From Aquabacterium sp. A7-Y (lineage in GTDB: Bacteria; Pseudomonadota; Gammaproteobacteria; Burkholderiales; Burkholderiaceae_C): a DNA stretch of 64,000 nt. The notes beneath the pieces are model-generated. The model worked only from the letters and a program-made list of their open reading frames with translations. It was not told the DNA's origin and did not search any database. The stretch lies in the NCBI RefSeq assembly GCF_026153205.1, contig NZ_JAPFBW010000033.1, positions 1 through 64,000 of the forward strand, read 5' to 3'. Shown piece after piece: positions 58,461 through 64,000 of the stretch. The first letter of the stretch is position 1. Every line of letters starts with the position of its first letter. The translations under genes were made by a program, and so were the position numbers.

Positions 58461-58787
58461 TCAGCACTCACAGGAGGAAGGGCCCTCCCCGACACCACAT
58501 GCCGCGCCTTGGCAGCAGTGGTCCGTGAGATAAGCCAGCAACGCATTCATCTGCTCGTAAGCAGCACGGTAGATCAGGTGCCGCCCGTCGCGTTCCTGGC
58601 TCACCAGGCCCGCGTGCATCAGCTCTTTGAGGTGAAACGACAGGGTGGCGGCCGGCACCTCCAGCTGCTCGGATATCACCCCGGGCGTCAGTCCGCCCGG
58701 GCCAGCGACCACCAAGGCCCGGAACACCTGCAGGCGGATCGGCTGCGCAAGGGCCGCCAAGGCGCGGACGACGTCTTTCTCTTCCAT
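58461..58787 (-). CDS. arsR: ArsR-family arsenite-responsive repressor 2
   Basis: The 108-residue protein has LAALAQPIRLQVFRALVVAG, LEVPAATLSFHLKELMHAGL and RDGRHLIYRAAYEQMNALLA, then HCCQGAACG and SSCEC at the end; these cysteines likely bind As(III). It is the first gene of the minus-strand ars operon with a dyad immediately upstream. It is closely similar to the copy at 31.9 kb, so one may derive from the other. Confidence 0.92.
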   Translation of the reverse strand: MEEKDVVRALAALAQPIRLQVFRALVVAGPGGLTPGVISEQLEVPAATLSFHLKELMHAGLVSQERDGRHLIYRAAYEQMNALLAYLTDHCCQGAACGVGEGPSSCEC

Positions 58788-58790
58788 GAT

Positions 58791-58806
58791 TCAAGAATAT
58801 TCGAAA
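58791..58806. promoter_or_regulatory. Candidate ArsR operator
   Basis: TTCAAGAATATTCGAAATAT lies 3 to 22 bases before the arsR ATG, with a perfect GAATATTC palindrome at 58795-58802 and a wider TTC/GAA symmetry. ArsR operators commonly contain an ATTC-type inverted repeat next to the promoter. Position and AT-richness in this GC-rich window support it. Confidence 0.6.
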
Positions 58807-59066
58807 TATAGATGGTTTGCAAGCGTGCATGTAGCGGCCAGGTAGCGCCTGTCGCCCATCACACGCCCTCCCCTTCTTCGGAGCGGAGCCTTGCTTGCGG
58901 CCGAGTGACTTCCGAGAGCCGTCCGGAGGCGACGAGAACGAGGACGCTTGCCGAGCGTGATAAAGGGCAAGCATCACTCCGAACTGCCGCACCTGACTGT
59001 CTTTCATTCACAATCTCCATGCTTCAAACGTTCACGCTCTCTGCTGACCGTGAAATCGAGCCAGGG

Positions 59067-60506
59067 TCACAACGGCAAGGCCTCCTCGGCCGCTCGGCGG
59101 AGGGAGGCAACCAGGTCCTCAGGATGAACCATCGCGTCACGCGCGCTACGGGCGGTCTGGTACTGGTTGAGCACCGAGCGCAATGGCGGCGGCGCCTGGA
59201 TCAGCCTTTCCCACACCGGGTGCAGCACCTCGCGATCGGGCTCCTTGCCGTCCCCCAGCTGCCCGGCGAACGCAAGGCACACCGGCTCAGACAGCAGCAC
59301 GCCCCGGCTGACCGCGCTGAGCATCGGCGCCGGCTCGACCGGCGCATCGCAGCAATAGATCACCTGCGGCGGCAATCCGGAGTCGGCCGGGCCAAGCCGG
59401 CGCAGGGACGCGCCGGCAAGCCTCAACTCGGCATCGCTCGTGCGAAAGACATAGTCCGTCTCCGCATCGGCCAGCGCCATCCGCTCAAGGCTACGCAGCA
59501 GGCGCGGCAGGTCGCCAGCCGCTGCGTCGGGCGAGGCCTTCACTTCGGCAAGCAGCAGTAGCTCCGCAGCAAGCTGCCCATGCACTTCACGCACGATGGC
59601 GACGTCCCATTCGCTCTTTGCCCGCTCGGCCGAGCCCGGAAAGCCGCTCGGAACCAGCAGTCCATCGACCACCCGGTATCGAGCCGGGCGATGTGCCGGA
59701 TCGCGTCGCTCGGCGAGCACCTCGCAGCGGTTGAGCACATCGGCCACTGCCCGCAGTGCCTCCACCGTATTCATTTCCGCAGCCACCCCACGGCGGTTTG
59801 CAGCGGCCCCCTTCGCTGCCGCCCCACCACTCCCCGCGCGAGGCCCATGCCGCTCGCGCAGCAGGTGGTACCGCGTGACGGCTTCGAGCGGTTCCAACGC
59901 CATCACACGCGCAAGCCGTGCCAGGCCCGGGTGCGCCTGGAGTGCCTGGAGCTTGAGCCGGTCCTCAGGAGCCAAAGCCTGCCCCAGCAATCGGCGCGTG
60001 GCCTGCAGCAACTCACCCCAGGCGCCCGCAGAGGCCAGTCCATACAGCCGAGCCAAGGCCTGGCGCATGGGGCTGTCCGGCCAGCTGCGCAGCTTGCCCG
60101 GATGCGCGATGGCGCCAACGGCTGCGCTCACGGCCCGGCGATCGGCCTCGGCCATCGCCGACAGCCGGGCATGCTCGTCGACCTCGCTGCAGTGGGCTCG
60201 GAGCACGAGCGCCTGAAATGCCGGGTCGCCCCGGGACGGATGCATGGCGCTTTGGAGCAGCTCGGACAGGGAGGCCAGGAACAGCTCTCGCAGCGTCCCA
60301 GCGGGCGCCTCGCCCCGCACCAGCGCCTCGCGCGAGGCCTCGATCGCAAAAGCCATTGCAGTGTCTGCACCCTGAGACCGGGCCGCATCGGCATGGGCCG
60401 GCAAGGGTGGCAGGCGGTACCTTCGCTCCGCACGGCTGAGCGCGGTAAAGAGGAGATGCTCCGGGCGCACTTGCCCCGGGAAGACAGGATCAGGAGATGG
60501 GGTCAC
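59067..60506 (-). CDS. Uncharacterised 479-residue protein
   Basis: The protein is mostly helical and rich in Ala, Arg and Leu, with an N-terminal acidic/basic helical part (SEVDEHARLSAMAEADRRAV) and a C-terminal alpha/beta part with VDGLLVPSGFPGSAERAKSE, WDVAIVREVHGQLAAELLLL and LLAEVKASPDAA (the last a possible restriction-endonuclease-like E-x-K strand), then QVIYCCDAPVEPAPM. I do not recognise the family; similar unknown proteins occur in Burkholderiales. The EVK motif hints at a PD-(D/E)xK fold, tentatively. ATG at 60506 is not well supported by a binding site. Confidence 0.55.
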   Translation of the reverse strand: MTPSPDPVFPGQVRPEHLLFTALSRAERRYRLPPLPAHADAARSQGADTAMAFAIEASREALVRGEAPAGTLRELFLASLSELLQSAMHPSRGDPAFQALVLRAHCSEVDEHARLSAMAEADRRAVSAAVGAIAHPGKLRSWPDSPMRQALARLYGLASAGAWGELLQATRRLLGQALAPEDRLKLQALQAHPGLARLARVMALEPLEAVTRYHLLRERHGPRAGSGGAAAKGAAANRRGVAAEMNTVEALRAVADVLNRCEVLAERRDPAHRPARYRVVDGLLVPSGFPGSAERAKSEWDVAIVREVHGQLAAELLLLAEVKASPDAAAGDLPRLLRSLERMALADAETDYVFRTSDAELRLAGASLRRLGPADSGLPPQVIYCCDAPVEPAPMLSAVSRGVLLSEPVCLAFAGQLGDGKEPDREVLHPVWERLIQAPPPLRSVLNQYQTARSARDAMVHPEDLVASLRRAAEEALPL

Positions 60507-61068
60507 GCCTCAGTATCGCTCCAGCTCTACGAGTACAACACGTCCGCCAAAAGCGAGCTCCAATCCGCGCAGGAGGTCGGCCATCTGCTGCCCCGCATGC
60601 CGGAGTTGCTGGCCGAGGGCGCGCAAATCCATCACTCCATCGAGCTCTCCCTGGATCGGCTGGGCCGCTGCCCGGAAGGGAGCTGGCACGAGGATGAGCA
60701 GGACATGCTCAATCGTTTTGCGTTGGCCTACTTCGATGGCATCGTGCGTGGCGGTCCGCCGGGCGGTGGCCATCGCCGGTGGCTCGATGACCCGCTGATG
60801 CAAGGTGCTGCTGCCCTACGGCCCAGCGCGGTACCCGAAACCCGACACCTTGGCCCTCCCACGCTTTCAGGGGATGGCGCACTCGACCTCAAAGGACGAA
60901 GCTGTGCGACCCTGCCTGGCTGCCCAGCAACCGGTGGGCCTTGCCGCCCTTCTACATGGATCATGCCCCGATGTCCGCCGTTCCTGACTTTGCCGCGCCG
61001 GCCCACCCTGCTCGCTGCAGCGGCCGCTTTGCCGTCTCCCCGTCCGTCACCGAAAGCCGCGTCGGTCA
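60507..61068. other. Gap with a weak plus-strand reading frame
   Basis: A plus-strand stretch from about 60515 reads LYEYNTSAKSELQSAQEVGH, then ELLAEGAQIHHSIELSLDRL and GSWHEDEQDMLNRFALAYFD. It looks like a plausible helical protein but has no clear start and is followed by proline-rich nonsense. It may be a decayed gene, or part of the next locus. No RNA or repeat seen. Confidence 0.25.
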
Positions 61069-62364
61069 ATGAACCAAAAGAATATGTCGACATCCGCCTT
61101 CCAATCACGTGGCGGCGGCGTGCGAGGCGGAGCTGAGGATCCGGCCGCCGAGCTTGCAACGACCGACGCACCGCGTCTCGCACACGGCAAAGCTCGGACA
61201 AGGCGGCTGCGGACCGGCAAGTGGCTGTTGTTGGGGGGACTCGGCAGCTACCTGGCGGCCGCGGTCGTCATTGCGATCGCCGGCCTGCGGGATCACATCG
61301 AGCCGGCCGACGCCATCGTTGTACCGGGCAACACGGTCGCCCCGGACGGCACGCCGAGCACGCGACTGCAGGCACGCTTGGACCGCGCCCTCGAGGTCTA
61401 TCGCCAAGGCGCCGCGCCGCTGATCATCGTCAGCGGCGGCACCGGCAAGGAAGGCCACGACGAAGCGCGCAGGATGGCAAGCTACCTCGTCGAGCACGGC
61501 GTTTCTCCGGATGCTGTGCTGCGTGACAGCGCAGGCCATGACACCTGGGCTACCGCGACCAACGTCGCTCGTATCGCTCGTCAGCGCCACTTGAAGTCGG
61601 TGCTGGTCGCGACCCAGTACTTCCATGTTCCGCGCACCCGCCTCGCGCTCGTGCGCTCAGGGGTACCGGTGGCAGGCACCGTTCACGCACGCTACTTCGA
61701 GGCCAGAGACCTCTATTCCCTGGCCCGGGAGGTGGCAGGATTTGCGGCCTACTACGTCGGACTGGGCCAGCCTGCCGAGGGGATGGTCGCGGATCCTGCG
61801 TCGCAGCCGCAGCGTGACACGCCATCGCCGGATCTCATTCTGTCGGCGAGCACGGAAGTGCCCACCGCCGGGGAGGAAACAGCACCGCCGGCCCTCGTCG
61901 ACACGGTGCTGGAAGCGTCAGACCCGGCGGACCGGGATGGCATTCAAGAGTGTCTGAGCGAGTTCGGCATCGCAAAGCGACACGTCAACCGGTTGTTCCG
62001 GTCGGTTCGGCTCCCGAGCACCGAGCCGAACCAGACACTCTATTTCGTGCGTCCTGCGCTCAAGCCCTACTGCATGACTTTCTATGGCGCGCATCTCTTC
62101 CGCTATTGGCTGGTCGAGGAACGCCGTGGCCCCCACCGCATTCGCCGCACCGTCCGGTACTTCGGGGCCGGCGACGCATTTGCCGTCTTGCCCACGCAGC
62201 ACGCAAAGATGTACGACATCGAAGATACCGGCTGCACGGCGTCGACCTGCGACGTGATCAGGAGCGAGTTCGACGGTTCGCGCTATGTCGCCACCCGGTG
62301 CACCCAGTGGCGCAACACGGATGAGGGCAGAGAGTTCATCGGGGACTACCCGTGTCAGCAGTGA
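61069..62364 (+). CDS. YdcF/SanA-type protein with an added C-terminal domain
   Basis: The 431-residue protein has an N-terminal membrane anchor (WLLLGGLGSYLAAAVVIAIAGL) and a DUF218/YdcF domain: ADAIVVPGNTVAPDGTPSTRL, LIIVSGGTGKEGHDEARRMA and TQYFHVPRTRLALVRSG. YdcF-like proteins may act on cell-envelope precursors. The last 150 residues (from DIEDPADRDGIQECLSEFG-like text; ECLSEFGIAKRHVNRLFRSV) have no recognised domain and contain several cysteines (PYCMTF, TGCTASTCDVI, CTQW and a final PCQQ). This fusion seems unusual. Confidence 0.7.
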   Translation: MNQKNMSTSAFQSRGGGVRGGAEDPAAELATTDAPRLAHGKARTRRLRTGKWLLLGGLGSYLAAAVVIAIAGLRDHIEPADAIVVPGNTVAPDGTPSTRLQARLDRALEVYRQGAAPLIIVSGGTGKEGHDEARRMASYLVEHGVSPDAVLRDSAGHDTWATATNVARIARQRHLKSVLVATQYFHVPRTRLALVRSGVPVAGTVHARYFEARDLYSLAREVAGFAAYYVGLGQPAEGMVADPASQPQRDTPSPDLILSASTEVPTAGEETAPPALVDTVLEASDPADRDGIQECLSEFGIAKRHVNRLFRSVRLPSTEPNQTLYFVRPALKPYCMTFYGAHLFRYWLVEERRGPHRIRRTVRYFGAGDAFAVLPTQHAKMYDIEDTGCTASTCDVIRSEFDGSRYVATRCTQWRNTDEGREFIGDYPCQQ

Positions 62365-62670
62365 GGGCGGTTCACCCGGCCGGATCCGCGCCAAGCAGGG
62401 CGCCGTCACGGTCCATGTCCTTGGCCGGCGCGACCCGGCCTTCGCGACAGCCCCTTCTCCTTCACCGGCGTGGATAGCCGGCCACCATAACGACAGCGGC
62501 GCGCTTGCCGGCCAGTTCGGGGACCGTGATCTCGCTGGTCAGCGCGAGGAGCTGCTGCCACACCGGTGGCAAATTGAACTGCCCTCGGTCCGGTATGCCG
62601 GTGGCGTTGCCGCAGGCGAAAGTGCCGCGTCGCCCCGTAAGCGATCAACGAGCTCAGCTCCTTGTTGTAC
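62365..62670. other. Gap with unassigned minus-strand peptide
   Basis: Only short frames. One minus-strand frame reads FACGNATGIPDRGQFNLPP, then VWQQLLALTSEITVPELAGK and AAVVMVAGYPRR, which could be a remnant of a conserved protein I do not recognise. Confidence 0.25.
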
Positions 62671-63078
62671 TCATGGCGCCGACTCCGACCGATTCCGAGG
62701 CTGGGCTGGGTCGTCATCTGCCGCGTCGTCATGTCTTGCGACCCGGCCCGTGCCATGCGCCCGGTCCCCGATTGCGGCCTCGACGAGACGGACCAGTTCA
62801 TGCCCCCGCATGCCAAGGGCTTCGGCAAGCTGAGACACGACCAGGACCGACGGCTCGCATCCGCCCGACTCCAGCCGCTCCACGATGCCGGGGCTTAGTC
62901 CTGCGCGCAGCGCCAGAGCTGCCGGCGTCAAGCCGGCTTGCTCGCGGCAACGCCGAAGGACCTGCGCAAACGCGTCGGAGAGGGACACCGGTGGTCCTCC
63001 TGCGGCATGAGAAGCAAGCTCTAGCCTGCGGCCCGTACCCCGCACGTCTAGCGCGGCGACTGGCGGACGCTCGACCAA
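62671..63078 (-). CDS. XRE-family helix-turn-helix protein
   Basis: The 135-residue protein has an XRE HTH at about residues 33-90: DAFAQVLRRCREQAGLTPAA, LALRAGLSPGIVERLESGGC and LVVSQLAEALGMRGHELVRL. The last 30 residues are low-complexity. It has no enzymatic domain. It lies upstream of a second XRE gene in the same direction; both may be remnants of toxin-antitoxin or phage regulation. Confidence 0.7.
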   Translation of the reverse strand: MVERPPVAALDVRGTGRRLELASHAAGGPPVSLSDAFAQVLRRCREQAGLTPAALALRAGLSPGIVERLESGGCEPSVLVVSQLAEALGMRGHELVRLVEAAIGDRAHGTGRVARHDDAADDDPAQPRNRSESAP

Positions 63079-63128
63079 AGTGTTGACCCATGGCCCGCTG
63101 TACGGCAGCTGGCAACGCCACTCCAGGT

Positions 63129-63368
63129 CTACGAATGTCCGGAGGCCTCCCCGTACTCCTCCGCCGCACGCAACAATTCCGAAAGACGCAAGCCGAGCGC
63201 GTTGGCGATCGCAGCGGCACTGTCCAGAGCCGCTGCGGTCTTGCCCAACTCCACCAGCCCGATGTAGTTGCGATGCAGGTCCGCGGCCTCGGCCAGCTTC
63301 TCTTGCGACAGCTGCTTCCGCTTCCGTTCATCACGCACGACCCGGCCGAACGCCACCAACAAGTCCAT
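63129..63368 (-). CDS. Small XRE-family regulator
   Basis: The 79-residue protein is a single HTH domain: FGRVVRDERKRKQLSQEKLAE, AADLHRNYIGLVELGKTAAAL and AIANALGLRLSELLRAAEEY. It follows the normal length of stand-alone XRE proteins. It is divergent from the HAD-like gene at 63.5 kb, with an AT-rich region (TACAATCTACACAATATTTTG) between them that probably holds both promoters. Confidence 0.75.
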   Translation of the reverse strand: MDLLVAFGRVVRDERKRKQLSQEKLAEAADLHRNYIGLVELGKTAAALDSAAAIANALGLRLSELLRAAEEYGEASGHS

Positions 63369-63478
63369 AGCCTTCCGAGGATTTTTCGGAAGTGTCGGGG
63401 TCGATTTTCCTACAATCTACACAATATTTTGTGCAAATCCAGCCATGGAGTGCGCTTCAACGACAGAGGGGGAGGCAA

Positions 63479-64000
63479 ATGCGCGTGATCTTCCTAAACT
63501 TCGACGGGTGCCTTCATCCCTGCAGGCTCTCATATCCGGCCGGAACCGGAGGCCAAGCCGCGCTGCTCGTCCCCAAGGCAAGCTGCGGCGGAACCTGGTT
63601 CGAGTGGGTTCCCGCCCTGAACCGCCTGCTGGCGCCCTACCCCGACGTATGCGTCGTCTACTCCGCTTCGCGCTACCGCCACACACACCGCGAGATCGCG
63701 AATTGGTTGGGCGCCTTGAGCACACGTTACCTGGGCGTCACTCCGGCCGGCCCGCGCTATGAGTCGATCCGCAGCTGGTTGTCGGAGGAAGGGGACGTCT
63801 TGAGCTACCGGATATTGGATACGGCGGGAGGTGACCTGCTCAGGCCGTCGACGCACGAATTGATCGTCTGCCCTCCAAGGACGGGCGTTTCTGCGCCAGC
63901 CGTCCAGGCAGAGTTGCTGGAATGGCTTCAGCCGCGCGGAGTCCTTGCGCCAGAGCAGTCGTCAACGAGACGACGAGGCAGCGAGTTGCTGCGTTCGAAG
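63479..64000 (+). CDS. HAD-like hydrolase, cut by the window end, nucleophile Asp replaced by Asn
   Basis: From ATG 63479 (GGGGGAGGCAA before it) 174 codons run off the window without a stop. The start MRVIFLNFDGCLHPC matches a HAD motif I region where LDFDG is expected; here the first Asp is Asn. It continues FEWVPALNRLLAPYPDVCVV, YSASRYRHTHREIANWLG, and LIVCPPRTGVSAPAVQ, as in small HAD-domain proteins linked to nucleic-acid repair. Without the nucleophile it is probably inactive as a phosphatase. Confidence 0.6.
   Translation, partial: MRVIFLNFDGCLHPCRLSYPAGTGGQAALLVPKASCGGTWFEWVPALNRLLAPYPDVCVVYSASRYRHTHREIANWLGALSTRYLGVTPAGPRYESIRSWLSEEGDVLSYRILDTAGGDLLRPSTHELIVCPPRTGVSAPAVQAELLEWLQPRGVLAPEQSSTRRRGSELLRSK

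Noticed and set aside
59580-61136. Long plus-strand open frame of over 500 codons opposite the 479-residue protein
   Set aside because: Most of it is the complement of the minus-strand gene, and its composition (Arg/Ala/Pro-rich) looks like an antisense shadow. Only the part after 60507 could be real.
1-64000. tRNA, rRNA or CRISPR array
   Set aside because: None could be recognised by eye on either strand; tRNA detection without a program is not reliable.

Overview
The window reads as the chromosome or large plasmid of a high-GC betaproteobacterium, probably Burkholderiales: it has PEP-CTERM sorted proteins, a GcvA-like LysR regulator, betaproteobacterial-looking insertion sequences and arsenite oxidase genes. 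No rRNA, tRNA or CRISPR array was seen.

Layout. 0-12.4 kb is a mobile-element scrapyard: a transposase tail, a SUKH protein, a thioesterase, a decayed IS66 element with an internal deletion in tnpC, a fused double HAF/PEP-CTERM protein, and remnants of an RTX protein, a LigD ligase and a second IS66. 12.7-31.6 kb is ordinary accessory and housekeeping DNA: a polysaccharide deacetylase-like protein, a large PEP-CTERM protein, a MetX-like hydrolase, an ADP-ribosylglycohydrolase, a divergent azoreductase/LysR pair, a DJ-1/PfpI protein, an AraC-GyrI fusion, a Shedu defence protein, a fatty-acid hydroxylase with a divergent Crp/Fnr regulator, and a DUF924 protein.

31.9-58.8 kb is an arsenic island. 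It starts with ArsR and a cysteine-rich LuxR-type regulator, then a methyltransferase, and then a roughly 12 kb plus-strand run: aioBA (arsenite oxidase), pstSCAB-like transporter genes, two ArsI-like VOC proteins, an MMPL/RND pump, a LolA-like periplasmic protein and an outer-membrane beta-barrel protein. Facing it is a minus-strand operon: small Cys protein, ArsM-like methyltransferase, SufS, SufU, flavoprotein 1. Divergent from that is a plus-strand group: flavoprotein 2, a CDCDCDCD mini-protein and three more VOC proteins. After an IS481/flavoprotein/MarR junk junction comes a classical ars operon (arsR-arsI-arsC(Trx)-aquaporin-arsC(Grx)). A 95-base direct repeat of the arsC 3' end (30199-30293 and 56146-56240) brackets the aio part.

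How the genes may work together (inference): AioBA oxidises arsenite in the periplasm and the classical ars operon reduces arsenate. The SufSU/ArsM/flavoprotein/VOC group looks like a separate, little-described pathway handling organic or thiolated arsenic through Cys-tagged proteins, perhaps with export through the MMPL-LolA-barrel trio. Four lux-box-like 20-base dyads lie upstream of the aio, VOC, flavoprotein/arsM and mini-protein units, which suggests the LuxR-type protein controls them as one regulon.

58.8-64 kb holds an uncharacterised 479-residue protein, a YdcF-type protein with an extra C-terminal domain, two XRE regulators and a HAD-like protein cut by the window edge.
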